Source of the DNA: Metabacillus bambusae
Lineage (GTDB): Bacteria; Bacillota; Bacilli; Bacillales; Bacillaceae
Assembly: GCF_017497975.1 (NCBI RefSeq)
Contig: NZ_JAGDEL010000010.1
Span: 112,705 to 176,704, forward strand
DNA length: 64,000 bases
Reading direction: 5' to 3'
Shown: in pieces, positions 52,298-62,084 of the stretch
Layout of the letters: every line of letters begins with the position of its first letter
How positions within the stretch are numbered: the stretch's first letter is position 1
Program-made: the position numbers and the translations under genes
Notes under the pieces: model-generated
Told to the model about the DNA's origin: nothing
Database searches by the model: none
The model's input: only the letters and a program-made list of their open reading frames with translations

Positions 52298-54529
52298 ATG
52301 TCATTAATTAAACAAGAATGGAATGCGCTTTTAAAAAACAAAAAAGTTCTGATTGCAGTAATAGGGGTACTATTTATCCCATTAATGTACAGTGGTGGAT
52401 ATCTTAGTGCTTTCTGGGATCCCTATGGAAAGCTTGATCAGCTACCTGTTGCTGTTGTAAATAATGATACTGGAACAATATATGAAGGGGAAGAGCTTGA
52501 TGTTGGTGATGAACTTGTAGAGAACTTAGAGGAAAGTGCAAAGTTTGAATGGCGTTTTGTTGATAAGGAGGAAGCGGAAAAAGGTCTTAAAAATCATGAT
52601 TATTACATGACGATTGAAATACCTGAAAACTTCTCAAGCAATGCAACAACATTACAAGATGAACAACCACAGCATCTAGAGCTTTCTTTCAAAACGAATA
52701 AAGGCTATAACTTTATTTCAGGGCAAATTGGTGAAAGTGCTATTGCAAAAATAAAAGAAGAGGTTGCCACTTCTATAACAAAAACATATGCTGAAACTAT
52801 TTTTGACAACATTGAGTTAATGGCAGACGGAATTGGTGAGGCAAGTGATGGTGCCGATAAAATTAACGAAGGTGTCGGAGAGCTAAAAGAAGGTTCCAGC
52901 ACGCTTGATGAGAGCCTTCATGAGTTAGTGACAAAATCTGTTACTTTTAAGGAAGGGCTACAGGAAGCATCAAATGGTTCTTCGAAGCTAGCAAATGGTG
53001 TAAGTAGCTTAGATAATGGATTGAGTGTGATGAAACAAGGTCAAGATGAGTTATATAAGGGATCTGTTAAAGCAGAATCTGGGACATCACAATTAGTAAC
53101 AGGTTTAAATGATTCCCTATCAGGAATGAAGGAATTACAAGTAGCTCTACCAAATTTAACAAATGGTACGGAGATTCTAAAAAGTAGTGCACCTAAACTA
53201 GCTGAAGGCACAAAACAGCTTGCGGATGGAAGCAATTCTGCAAGTGTCGGAGCTGCTGCTTTGTCACAAAATTTATCTCTAGTGACAAATGAAGTAAATA
53301 ATATGCTCAAAGAATTGCAGACAATGCCTCTTCCAGAAGAAAAGAAACAAGAATTAGTTAAGTTAGTAGAATCTCTTAATGCTTTAGATCAAGGCGGGAA
53401 AGAACTATCTGCAAATCTAAGTGAATTATCTGCAGGAGCAGATGATCTCAACAAGAATGTTGCTCAGTTACCAACTAGTACTGCAAAGCTTTATGAAGGT
53501 ACTGCTTCAGTACAAGATGCAATAAATCAATTAACTGAGGGTCAAGAAAAGCTATATAATGGTGCAGTTCAAGTAAATGAGGGGCAATCACAAATCACTG
53601 ACGGTCTTAGTGTGTTAAGTGATAAAATTGCTAAAGCAAAAGATGGAACAACTCAGCTGAAAAATGGTGGAGTAGCGCTCGAAAATGGCATTAGTCAGTT
53701 AGCAGATGGTTCTGTTGCCTTAGAAGACGGGTCTATGAAATTAGCAGATGGTGCTGATCAAATTGATAAAGGCTTAACAGAGCTTTCAGACGGAACAAGT
53801 GAGCTTTCAACGAAGCTAGGAGAAGCATCTGAAGATACAAAGGATGCTAAAGGATCTAACGAATTATATGATATGGTCGCAGATCCAGTTAAGTTAAATA
53901 CAGAAGAATTAACAGAGGTACCTAACTATGGAACTGGTCTTGCACCGTATTTCTTATCGTTAGCTTTATTTGTTGGATCACTACTTTTGACAGTCGTCTT
54001 TCCACTACGAAAATCTTCAGGTGTACCTAAATCAGGATTTTCTTGGTTTATAAGCAAATTTAGTATTTTATTCATTGTGGCAGTTATTCAAGCTTTATTA
54101 GCTGATCTTATTCTTTTATACGGATTAGGTATTGAGGTGAAAAGTGATGGATTATTTATCCTTTTTAGTATGTTGACAAGTTTAACGTTTATCTCAATCG
54201 TTCAATTGTTGGTAACAACAATGGCTGATCCAGGGAGATTTATCGCAATTATCGTGTTAATTCTTCAATTAACAACAAGTGCAGGGACATTTCCTTTAGA
54301 GTTACTTCCAAATGTATTTCAGAAAATAAATCATTGGTTACCAATGACGTATTCAGTAGCTGGATTTAAAGCAATTATTTCTAGCGGTGATTTCGGTTAT
54401 ATGTGGTCACAAGCCCTTGTGTTAGTCAGATTCTTAATGTGTACAATGATAGGAACTATCATTTACTTTACTTTGAAACTGAAAAAGGAGAGCTATACAA
54501 AAGCTCTTATTACAGAAGAAGCTAGATAA
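52298..54529 (+). CDS. yhgE: YhgE/Pip membrane protein
   Basis: 743 residues after GGAGG. An N-terminal helix (VLIAVIGVLFIPLMYSGGYL) is followed by a large outer domain. Its helical centre is built from 11-residue-like units such as LANGVSSLDNG, LADGSVALEDG and LADGADQIDKG, then five to six C-terminal helices. It is the YhgE/Pip family, related to ABC-2 permeases and, in some Gram-positives, a phage-infection protein or part of ESX secretion. Controlled with yhgD. Confidence 0.9.
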   Translation: MSLIKQEWNALLKNKKVLIAVIGVLFIPLMYSGGYLSAFWDPYGKLDQLPVAVVNNDTGTIYEGEELDVGDELVENLEESAKFEWRFVDKEEAEKGLKNHDYYMTIEIPENFSSNATTLQDEQPQHLELSFKTNKGYNFISGQIGESAIAKIKEEVATSITKTYAETIFDNIELMADGIGEASDGADKINEGVGELKEGSSTLDESLHELVTKSVTFKEGLQEASNGSSKLANGVSSLDNGLSVMKQGQDELYKGSVKAESGTSQLVTGLNDSLSGMKELQVALPNLTNGTEILKSSAPKLAEGTKQLADGSNSASVGAAALSQNLSLVTNEVNNMLKELQTMPLPEEKKQELVKLVESLNALDQGGKELSANLSELSAGADDLNKNVAQLPTSTAKLYEGTASVQDAINQLTEGQEKLYNGAVQVNEGQSQITDGLSVLSDKIAKAKDGTTQLKNGGVALENGISQLADGSVALEDGSMKLADGADQIDKGLTELSDGTSELSTKLGEASEDTKDAKGSNELYDMVADPVKLNTEELTEVPNYGTGLAPYFLSLALFVGSLLLTVVFPLRKSSGVPKSGFSWFISKFSILFIVAVIQALLADLILLYGLGIEVKSDGLFILFSMLTSLTFISIVQLLVTTMADPGRFIAIIVLILQLTTSAGTFPLELLPNVFQKINHWLPMTYSVAGFKAIISSGDFGYMWSQALVLVRFLMCTMIGTIIYFTLKLKKESYTKALITEEAR

Positions 54530-54550
54530 TCAAAATACAAATAGGGTGAA

Positions 54551-54585
54551 GAGGTGGTGAATAAGAATGATCATCACCTCTCTTT
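54551..54585 (+). terminator. probable terminator after yhgE
   Basis: GAGGTGGTGA pairs with TCATCACCTC (one wobble), followed by TCTTTT. Confidence 0.65.
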
Positions 54586-54640
54586 TAGGATAAAATTAAT
54601 AGACTATTAGTAATAAGTTTTAATTGTCATTAAAAAAGGA

Positions 54641-54689
54641 TTGAAAAATAAATGATATTTTCATATACTTTAATATGAAAACGTTTTCA
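54641..54689 (+). promoter_or_regulatory. promoter and cre-like palindrome of the LacI-type gene
   Basis: TTGAAA (54641-54646), a 17-base spacer, TATACT (54664-54669). A perfect 14-bp palindrome TGAAAACGTTTTCA (54676-54689) sits at the expected start point and fits the cre consensus for LacI/CcpA-family regulators. It is probably self-regulated, or controlled by CcpA. Confidence 0.78.
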
Positions 54690-54735
54690 GGTGTCGAACA
54701 AGGTGGGCAATATAGAGCCATGGGGAGGGAGAAAT

Positions 54736-55755
54736 TTGTCTACCATAGAAGATGTCGCGAAACTAGCAGGATTATCAAGGACGACTGTGTCAAGAGTCTT
54801 AAATGATCATCCATATGTTTCAATTGAGAAAAAGAAGCTTGTTCAGCAGGCGATGGAGCATTTGGGGTATGTGCCAAACTCTGCTGCAAGAAGCTTAAGG
54901 AATCAGAAAACAGGCATTATCGCTGTCTTGATTCCGAAAATATCCACACCGTTTTTCAGTCAGCTTCTTGAAAGACTAGAAATGGCTGCTTCTGCCAAAA
55001 GCTATCAATTAATCATTTGTCAAACACAATTCTCAAAACAAAAGGAACGAAACTATTTAAATCTCCTTAAAACAAAGCAAGTTGATGGTGTCATCATGAC
55101 ATCATTTGAAAATGACTGGTCGATTATTGAGTCTTATTTAAATTATGGTCCAATCTTGCTTTGCAATGAGATTGTAGAGAATGCTGAAATTCCAACGGTG
55201 TATATGAATCAAGCAAATTGTGGCTATATCGTGGCCAAGCATTTGCTTGAAAGGGGTCATAGACATGTTGCTTATTGTTCAAATGGAATTGTAAGTGAAG
55301 GAATGAAGGCAAGGGAGCAAGGATTTAAACGCGCATTAGCAGAGGCAAGTTGCTTCTTTGATGAGAAATTCTACTTTGAAAATGTTTCAAGTGTTGAGGA
55401 CGGTAAACAAATTTTTAGAAAGATAGCAAACATGAAGATTATTCCAACAGCAATCTTTACCGGAGGCGATCATGTTGCGGCAGGAATTATTTCTGAAGCT
55501 AAAAAACAAGGATGGAGCATTCCAGAGGAACTAGCTGTTGTTGGTTTTGATGACATGGAAATTACCGAGCTTTTGGATCCGATGATTACAACCGTTGTAC
55601 AGCCTGTTGAAGAAATGGCTTTGAAATCGATGGAGGTCATTTATGAGAAAATACATAAAAAACAATACCGCTCCTTCGAAAAATATGAGTTTTTTTCTAA
55701 GTTAGCTGTACGTGATTCAACAAGGATGAAAAGAAAGCTAGTTGCGACATTTTAA
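54736..55755 (+). CDS. LacI-family transcription regulator
   Basis: 339 residues from TTG 54736, four bases after GGGGAGGGAG; a longer frame from 54691 has no site and is atypical. The N-terminal helix-turn-helix (TIEDVAKLAGLSRTTVSRVL) and hinge (YVPNSAARSLR) are classic. The periplasmic-binding-like effector domain follows (TGIIAVLIPKISTPFFSQLL). It resembles B. subtilis DegA in type, but I would not assign the name. Confidence 0.88.
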   Translation: MSTIEDVAKLAGLSRTTVSRVLNDHPYVSIEKKKLVQQAMEHLGYVPNSAARSLRNQKTGIIAVLIPKISTPFFSQLLERLEMAASAKSYQLIICQTQFSKQKERNYLNLLKTKQVDGVIMTSFENDWSIIESYLNYGPILLCNEIVENAEIPTVYMNQANCGYIVAKHLLERGHRHVAYCSNGIVSEGMKAREQGFKRALAEASCFFDEKFYFENVSSVEDGKQIFRKIANMKIIPTAIFTGGDHVAAGIISEAKKQGWSIPEELAVVGFDDMEITELLDPMITTVVQPVEEMALKSMEVIYEKIHKKQYRSFEKYEFFSKLAVRDSTRMKRKLVATF

Positions 55756-55785
55756 AAAGGATGGCGATTATTCGCCATCCTTTTT
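55754..55785 (+). terminator. terminator after the LacI-type gene
   Basis: A perfect 14-bp stem (AAAAAGGATGGCGA / TCGCCATCCTTTTT) with a TTAT loop and T-run. Confidence 0.92.
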
Positions 55786-55791
55786 TCGTTG

Positions 55792-55949
55792 TCTAGGAAA
55801 TTATAAAATTCTAGTACTGTGGATAAGCGCTAGGCATCCAGCTCCAGCGCTGGTCTACAGCCACTCATGAATTGAAGGTAAAAAACATCTTCTATTCATG
55901 AGCGTCTTATTTGTCCGAGGCTGTTCAAGGCGCTTGCGCTTTTGTTCTT
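55792..55949. repeat. fold-back intergenic repeat, copy D
   Basis: Lead-in as in copies B and C, a shortened outer left arm, then inner arms TCATGAATTGAAGGT and ATCTTCTATTCATGA. The inner arms have changed together relative to copy A (AAATGAAT/ATTCATTT becomes TCATGAAT/ATTCATGA). Confidence 0.88.
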
Positions 55950-55995
55950 TGGAATTAAATATCTAACACAAAGTGTATTAGTACAGAGTATCTTT

Positions 55996-56130
55996 TTAAA
56001 TATCTGTTACATGTAGACATTCATTACATGTGTTACCATAGCATTCGTGCTGTTCTTCAATTTCATTTCCACACTCTTTGCATTGTTTTTTTGGTAAGTT
56101 TCTGAAAAATTCAGTTAATTTCATGATCAT
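55996..56130 (-). CDS. yhfH: YhfH family small zinc-ribbon-like protein
   Basis: 44 residues from ATG 56130, 8 bases after GGAGGGG; the longer frame has no site. The sequence TEFFRNLPKKQCKECGNEIE followed by EQHECYGNTCNEC is the YhfH hallmark, with two Cys-x2-Cys-like pairs suggesting a bound zinc. Function unknown. Placement beside yhfI matches B. subtilis. Confidence 0.85.
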   Translation of the reverse strand: MIMKLTEFFRNLPKKQCKECGNEIEEQHECYGNTCNECLHVTDI

Positions 56131-56423
56131 TTTGGAATCCCCTCCGTTGTCATTTGTTGCTTTTATTGTATTATAACAGATTAAATTAGTCAATAACTGT
56201 TTTGTAACAATTTTTCGAGGGGATAGGAACTTTTTCGTGTTTAAATAAGGTTTTTTGCACTATTTTGCAATATGGAACAATTTTCTGTAAAAGCCTGATG
56301 ATATAAACATTCATACAGAACATGCAATAGTCATATAGAAGCTTGTTCAAGTGTATTCGTCATAGTCGTTTAGTATAATGGGGATATTGAAGGAATTAGT
56401 GAATTTGAAAGGATGATGAGCAC

Positions 56424-57161
56424 ATGAATCTAAAAGTTATAGGCTACTGGGGTGGGTTTCCAGGAGTAAATGAAGCGACTTCAGGATATTTAGTCGAATC
56501 AAATGGCTTTCGATTATTAGTTGATTGTGGAAGTGCTGTTTTGTCAAAGCTTCAGGAGACAATTGCAATTGATGATTTAGACGCTGTTATTCTATCTCAT
56601 TATCACCATGATCATGTTGCAGATATTGGATCATTACAATATGCAAGCTATGTTACATCATTCATTAAGGGATTCGAAAAAAACATACCAATTTATGCTC
56701 ATACATTAGAGAGGAGTGCATTTGAGAAGCTTACCTATAAGGATGCAACGACAGGAGTAGAATATGACCCTAATCAGTCATTAACAATTGGACCATTTAC
56801 GATAACCTTTTTACGTACAATTCATCCAGTTCCTTGTTTTGCGATGAGGATTACCGATCAGCAATCAACGATTGTATATACGGCTGATTCAAGCTTTCAA
56901 GAAGCGTTTATTCCATTTACTAAAGGTGCAGATTTACTGATTGCTGAATCGAGCCTTTATGGAAATCAAGATGGAACAAATGCCGGCCATATGAATAGTA
57001 AAGAGGCAGCAAGTATTGCAAAAGGTGCTGGAGTGAAGCAATTACTATTAACTCATTTACCTCATTTCGGTGAACACGATCAATTAGTAAAAGAAGCAAA
57101 AGAACTATACACTGGACAGGTTGTACTCGCAAGCTCAGGATATGAGTGGAGCATAAAGTAA
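56424..57161 (+). CDS. yhfI: YhfI, metallo-beta-lactamase-fold hydrolase
   Basis: 245 residues (B. subtilis YhfI about 244). The dinuclear zinc motif LSHYHHDHVADIGSLQYA, an early LVDCGSAVL, YTADSSF and HMNSKEAASIAK are present. Related to RNase Z-like and other MBL hydrolases; substrate unknown. lplJ follows by 13 bases, so the two are probably cotranscribed. Confidence 0.9.
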   Translation: MNLKVIGYWGGFPGVNEATSGYLVESNGFRLLVDCGSAVLSKLQETIAIDDLDAVILSHYHHDHVADIGSLQYASYVTSFIKGFEKNIPIYAHTLERSAFEKLTYKDATTGVEYDPNQSLTIGPFTITFLRTIHPVPCFAMRITDQQSTIVYTADSSFQEAFIPFTKGADLLIAESSLYGNQDGTNAGHMNSKEAASIAKGAGVKQLLLTHLPHFGEHDQLVKEAKELYTGQVVLASSGYEWSIK

Positions 57162-57174
57162 TGGAGGAATTTAC

Positions 57175-58167
57175 ATGCTTTTTATCGATAATAACGGCAT
57201 AACAGATCCTAGAATAAATTTAGCAATTGAGGAATATGCGGTTAAATATTTAAATCCAAATGAAACGTATTTATTGTTCTACATAAATGAACCATCCATC
57301 ATCATTGGAAAAAATCAAAATACGATTGAGGAAATTAATACTACTTACGTTGAAGAACAAAAGATCCATGTTGTAAGAGGGCTTTCAGGTGGTGGTGCTG
57401 TATACCATGATAAGGGCAATTTGAATTTTAGTTTTATCACGAAAGATGATGGTGAAAGCTTTCATAACTTCAAAAAATTTACTGAACCAGTGGTTCATGC
57501 ACTTGAAAAGCTTGGTGTGAAAGCTGAAATGAGCGGAAGAAACGATATTATTGCAGGTGACGGTCGTAAGATTTCTGGAAATGCGCAATTTTCTACAAGG
57601 GGACGAATGTTTTCTCATGGGACGTTATTATTTGATTCAGAAATAGATAGTGTCGTTTCTGCATTAAAAGTAAAGAAAGACAAAATTGAGTCAAAAGGTA
57701 TTAAATCAATAAGAAGTCGTGTCGCAAATATTAGTGAATATTTAGATGAAAAAATTACAATTGAACAATTTAGACAGCTATTGCTTCTTAATATATTTGA
57801 AGGTGTTGATCATATACCAACCTATGTTTTAACAGAGGAAGATTGGAAGAAAATCAATGAAATCTCTAAAGAACGCTACCAAAACTGGGATTGGAACTAT
57901 GGGAAATCTCCAAAGTTTAACTATCAGCATTCACACCGATTCCCTGTTGGACAAATTGATGTTCGACTAGAAGTTCAAAAGGGCTTAATCGAAAATTGTA
58001 AGATTTATGGTGACTTTTTTGGAGTTGGCGATGTAGATGAGGTTGAAAAGGCGTTGATCGGGACTCGTTACGAAAAGGCAGATCTCGAAAAAGCCTTGGA
58101 TGATATAGATGTGCAGAAATACTTTGGAAATATCGAAAAAGCAGATTTTATTAATCTTATTTATTAA
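57175..58167 (+). CDS. lplJ: Lipoate-protein ligase LplJ
   Basis: 330 residues after GGAGG. LplA/LplJ features: RGLSGGGAVYHDKGNLNFSF, the catalytic-lysine region GDGRKISGNAQF, and a C-terminal accessory domain. It activates free lipoate with ATP and attaches it to lipoyl domains such as GcvH. Confidence 0.93.
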   Translation: MLFIDNNGITDPRINLAIEEYAVKYLNPNETYLLFYINEPSIIIGKNQNTIEEINTTYVEEQKIHVVRGLSGGGAVYHDKGNLNFSFITKDDGESFHNFKKFTEPVVHALEKLGVKAEMSGRNDIIAGDGRKISGNAQFSTRGRMFSHGTLLFDSEIDSVVSALKVKKDKIESKGIKSIRSRVANISEYLDEKITIEQFRQLLLLNIFEGVDHIPTYVLTEEDWKKINEISKERYQNWDWNYGKSPKFNYQHSHRFPVGQIDVRLEVQKGLIENCKIYGDFFGVGDVDEVEKALIGTRYEKADLEKALDDIDVQKYFGNIEKADFINLIY

Positions 58168-58324
58168 GGTCAAGAATAGAATAGATCATTTTAATAGGAA
58201 TTGAAATGGTAATGTAGGATTTCAATATGAAACTCGATACAAATGATGCACTAATTAAGGTATAATATATCCTAGTGAAAGTAATCTTTAATCTTAGATT
58301 CAAAGTAGAAAGAGAGTGTTCATT

Positions 58325-59044
58325 ATGGGCCGTAAGTGGAATAATATTAAGGAAAAAAAAGCGTCAAAAGATGCAAATACAAGTCGTATCTATGCAAAGT
58401 TTGGACGAGAAATATATGTGGCTGCTAAACAAGGTGAACCAGATCCGGAATCAAATCAGGCATTAAAAATCGTTCTTGAGCGTGCAAAAACGTACAGTGT
58501 CCCGAAAACAATCATTGACCGTGCAATCGAAAAGGCAAAAGGCGGTTCGGAGGAAAGCTTTGATGAGCTACGTTATGAAGGCTTCGGTCCTAGTGGTTCA
58601 ATGATTATCGTAGATGCATTAACAAATAACGTGAACCGTACTGCATCAGATGTGCGTGCTGCATTTGGTAAAAATGGTGGAAACATGGGTGTTAGTGGTT
58701 CAGTAGCATATATGTTTGATGCTACTGCAGTAATCGGAATTGAAGGAAAAACTGAGGATGAAGTGCTAGAACTATTAATGGAAGCAGATGTAGAGGTACG
58801 TGATATTTTAGAAGAAGATGAGCAAGTTATCGTCTACGCTGAACCCGACCAGTTTCGTGCGGTGCAAGAAGCATTTAAAAATGTTGGCATTACTGAATTT
58901 ACAGTTGCTGAATTAACAATGCTTGCACAAAATGACGTATCACTTCCAGAAGATGCTCAAGCACAGTTTGAAAAATTAATAGACGTATTAGAAGACTTAG
59001 AAGATGTTCAGGAAGTGTACCACAATGTGGATTTAGGTGAATAA
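58325..59044 (+). CDS. yeeI: YebC/PmpR family protein YeeI
   Basis: 239 residues from ATG 58325 (GAGAG upstream; an ATG three codons earlier lacks spacing). B. subtilis YeeI has 239. It begins [20 protein letters not shown] and contains [19 protein letters not shown] and [14 protein letters not shown]. YebC proteins bind nucleic acid, and some aid translation of proline-rich stretches. Confidence 0.92.
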   Translation: MGRKWNNIKEKKASKDANTSRIYAKFGREIYVAAKQGEPDPESNQALKIVLERAKTYSVPKTIIDRAIEKAKGGSEESFDELRYEGFGPSGSMIIVDALTNNVNRTASDVRAAFGKNGGNMGVSGSVAYMFDATAVIGIEGKTEDEVLELLMEADVEVRDILEEDEQVIVYAEPDQFRAVQEAFKNVGITEFTVAELTMLAQNDVSLPEDAQAQFEKLIDVLEDLEDVQEVYHNVDLGE

Positions 59045-59047
59045 ACA

Positions 59048-59105
59048 AAAGGGTCAGCACTCTCCTTCGTATTGTTTTTCGTAATGGACGGGGGGCTGAC
59101 CCTTT
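59048..59105 (+). terminator. terminator after yeeI
   Basis: AAAGGGTCAGC pairs with GCTGACCCTTT across a 36-base loop region that folds partly, then GCTTTTCT. Confidence 0.75.
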
Positions 59106-59222
59106 GCTTTTCTATAACTATGAAAGAAATACCTAAATGACTTATATGTGGAATCCTTCCCAGAGATTGTATAATCTATGGACATTCAATATAATAAAGA
59201 AAGGATCTTTTTAATAGAAAAA

Positions 59223-59240
59223 TGAATGGTTATTCATTCA
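59223..59240 (+). promoter_or_regulatory. FadR-type operator before the acyl-CoA ligase
   Basis: TGAATGGTTATTCATTCA matches the Bacillus FadR box (TGAATGAmTAnTCATTCA as I recall it) at 16-17 of 18 positions. It lies 21 bases before the ligase ATG. FadR represses fatty-acid degradation genes until acyl-CoA accumulates. Confidence 0.8.
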
Positions 59241-59261
59241 TTTTAACTAAGGGGTGGGAGA

Positions 59262-60817
59262 ATGAATTTATCTTCACAGCTATCACAAACTGTAAAAGAT
59301 TTAGGTGACAAACCAGCGTTTGTTTTTGAAGGAAAAGAAACGTCCTATGTGCAACTTGAAGGAGCAATAAATAAATTTGCAAGCAGCTTACATGACTTAG
59401 GTATTAAAAAGGGGGATCATGTAGCTGTAGTATTAGGCAACACTCCGTATTATGTAATCTCTTTGTATGGAGCGTTAAGAGCTGGGGCAACAGTCATTCC
59501 AATAAACCCAATTTACACACCAGATGAGATTGCTTATATTATCAATAATGGTGATGTGAAAATCGTTGTTACATTAGATCTTCTCATCCCATTATTTGAT
59601 AAGCTTGATGCTTTGCTTACAAAGGTTGAGCAGCTTATTATATGTGAAACACCGTCTAGTGAGAGCAAAGGGCAAGTGGATATTACAAAGCTATCCATTT
59701 ACGAAAAAGTGAAACCGTTTGCAAGTTTGCTATCAGGAGGATCTGTTTCTTTTGTAGGACCTGAGCTTGATGAAGAAGATATTGCAGTTATTCTCTATAC
59801 TTCAGGGACAACAGGAAAACCAAAGGGGGCAATGCTGACACATAAAAATTTATATAGTAATGCAATTGATACAGCAAATTATTTAAAAATGTCAAAGGAA
59901 GATATAATTGTCACTACATTACCTATGTTCCATGTTTTCTGTTTAACTGTTTCACTAAATGCACCATTAATGAATGGGGCTACATTGCTAATTGTAACAA
60001 GATTTAGTCCTGATACGATTTTTAATTAACTAAAACATATGGTGCAACAGTGTTTGCTGGTGTTCCAACCATGTATAACTTCTTGCTTCAGCATGAACAT
60101 GCGAATCCAGCCGATTTAAATACGCTAAGGCTATGTATTTCTGGTGGGGCTTCTATGCCAGTCGCTTTACTTAAGGGCTTTGAACAAAAATTCAAGGTCA
60201 TAGTCTCTGAGGGCTATGGATTATCTGAAGCATCACCTGTCACATGCTTTAATCCACTAGATCGCCCAAGAAAACCAGGTTCTATTGGTACTAGCATTAT
60301 GAATGTAGAAAATAAAATAATAAATGAGCTTGGCGAAGAGTTACCTGTGAACCAAGTTGGTGAATTAATTGTAAAAGGTCCGAACGTTATGAAAGGCTAT
60401 TATAAAATGCCTGAGGAAACGGCTCATGCGATTCGTGATGGCTGGCTTTTTACTGGTGATCTTGCGAGAAAAGATGAGGATGGTTATTTTTATATTGTTG
60501 ACCGCAAGAAGGATATGATTCTTGTAGGTGGCTACAATGTGTATCCACGTGAAGTTGAAGAGGTTCTTTACGATCATGAAGCTGTTGTTGAGGTCGCAGT
60601 TTTAGGAGTTCCAGACCCAAATTTCGGTGAGGCTGTAAAGTGCTTTGTGGTGGTAAGAAATGCTGAAGTGACAGAAAAGATGCTACTTGACTATTGTAAA
60701 GAGCATTTAGCAAAGTATAAAGTCCCAAGTTCAATTGAGTTTTTGGAGGAGCTTCCTAAAAATACAACAGGGAAAATTTTACGAAGAGCGCTTAAAGATC
60801 AAGTTTTACAGAAATAG
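59262..60817 (+). pseudogene. yhfL: Long-chain acyl-CoA ligase (YhfL-like), split by a frameshift
   Basis: Two frames cover one AMP-forming ligase. The first (59262-60029) holds the P-loop YTSGTTGKPKGAMLTHKN and ends abruptly after FSPDTIFN. The second is open from 60026 (first internal start GTG 60050) and continues with [41 protein letters not shown] and the C-terminal [10 protein letters not shown]. Inserting one base near 60024-60028 restores a protein of about 518 residues, close to B. subtilis YhfL. Either a true inactivating frameshift or a sequencing error. Confidence 0.85.
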
Positions 60818-60878
60818 TATTTTGATAGAATTATTGCGTATATTTAATACTAGTAAATAATGAAAGTTAATATTTTTA

Positions 60879-60913
60879 AAAAACACAGATACCCTTATTG
60901 TATCTGTGTTTTT
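60879..60913 (+). terminator. terminator after the acyl-CoA ligase
   Basis: A perfect 13-bp stem (AAAAACACAGATA / TATCTGTGTTTTT) with T-run. Confidence 0.9.
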
Positions 60914-60979
60914 ATGCTGATTTGATGAAAGGATAATTTGAATTTGCAGAAAATTCATTATTAAAATATTCAAAAAATA

Positions 60980-61007
60980 TTGAACTATTTTCTTGTTCCT
61001 GTATAAT
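60980..61007 (+). promoter_or_regulatory. sigma-A promoter of the ABC_sub_bind operon
   Basis: TTGAAC, a 16-base spacer, and a perfect TATAAT. No T-box or riboswitch fold was seen between it and the gene. Confidence 0.75.
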
Positions 61008-61067
61008 TTAATCAATAAAAGCATAAAAGCATAACCGTGAAAAAGTTATTAAAAGGGGGATTAATTA

Positions 61068-62072
61068 ATGAAAAAGGGTTGGAAATTAGGAGTTGGCATG
61101 ATGTTAGCTAGTTTTCTAGCAATTTCAGGCTGTGGTAGTAATGAAAATGCATCAGATGGTACTGAGGGTTCAAGTTCAGAGGGTGAGAAAACATATAAAA
61201 TCGGGGTAAACCAAATTGTTGAGCACCAATCACTTGATTCTGCATTAGAAGGCTTCAAAGCTGCGTTAAAAGAAAAGGGATTAGAAGTAGAATATGATGT
61301 TCAAATTGCACAAGGTGATCAAAATAATAGTCAAACAATCGCAAATAATTTTGCTGGAGATAAAGTAGATTTAATCTTTGCTAATTCAACGCCAAGTGCT
61401 CAAAGTGCATTAAACGCAACAACTGAGATTCCAATTGTTTTTACATCTGTTACAGATCCAATTGGAGCTAGCTTAGTAAAAAGCTTTGATGAGCCAGGAG
61501 CAAATATTACTGGTACAACTGATACACATCCGGATGCAATTCCTAATACAGTTAAATTCATTGACGAAAATGTTGAAGGAAATAAAGTCGGGATGATTTA
61601 TAACTCTGGTGAGCAAAATTCAGTTGCACAAATTGACCTTGTTAAAAAAGCAATGGAAGGAACAGAACTAGAAGTTGTTGAAGCATCTGTTTCAACATCT
61701 GCAGAAGTTAAACAAGCAACAGAATCATTAGTAGGTAAAGTTGATTCTTTATATGTAATTACAGATAATACAGTTGTTTCTGCACTTGAAAGTGTTATTG
61801 GAGTCGCAAGTGATTCTGATATTCCGTTATTTGTTGGAGAATTAGATTCAGTTAAACGCGGTGGCTTTGCTGCTTACGGTTTTGACTACTATGATATTGG
61901 TTTTGAAGCAGGAGAAATGGCTGCTAGTATTTTAACTGGTGAGAAAAAGGCAAGTGAAATTCCAGTTCAATATCCACAAAAGCTTAAACTGCAAATTAAT
62001 GCAAAAGCGGCAGAAGCTATGGGAATTGAAATTAAGGAAGAATGGAAAGAAGCAGCAGAAATTCTTGAATAA
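61068..62072 (+). CDS. ABC transporter substrate-binding lipoprotein (ABC_sub_bind family)
   Basis: 334 residues after AAAGGGGGA. Signal peptide with lipobox ISGC at about residue 23, an acidic/Ser-rich linker, then a periplasmic-binding fold (YKIGVNQIVEHQSLDSALEG, IPIVFTSVTDPIGASLV, IPLFVGELDSVKRGGFAAYG). The family includes streptococcal TrpX and other amino-acid or aromatic binders; the ligand here is unknown. Heads a three-gene importer operon. Confidence 0.88.
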   Translation: MKKGWKLGVGMMLASFLAISGCGSNENASDGTEGSSSEGEKTYKIGVNQIVEHQSLDSALEGFKAALKEKGLEVEYDVQIAQGDQNNSQTIANNFAGDKVDLIFANSTPSAQSALNATTEIPIVFTSVTDPIGASLVKSFDEPGANITGTTDTHPDAIPNTVKFIDENVEGNKVGMIYNSGEQNSVAQIDLVKKAMEGTELEVVEASVSTSAEVKQATESLVGKVDSLYVITDNTVVSALESVIGVASDSDIPLFVGELDSVKRGGFAAYGFDYYDIGFEAGEMAASILTGEKKASEIPVQYPQKLKLQINAKAAEAMGIEIKEEWKEAAEILE

Positions 62073-62084
62073 AGGTGAGAAGCT

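Noticed and set aside
60914..61067. T-box or riboswitch before the ABC_sub_bind operon
   Set aside because: The family includes tryptophan transporters controlled by T-boxes, so I looked for the T-box sequence and a terminator fold. Neither is present; only an ordinary promoter is visible.
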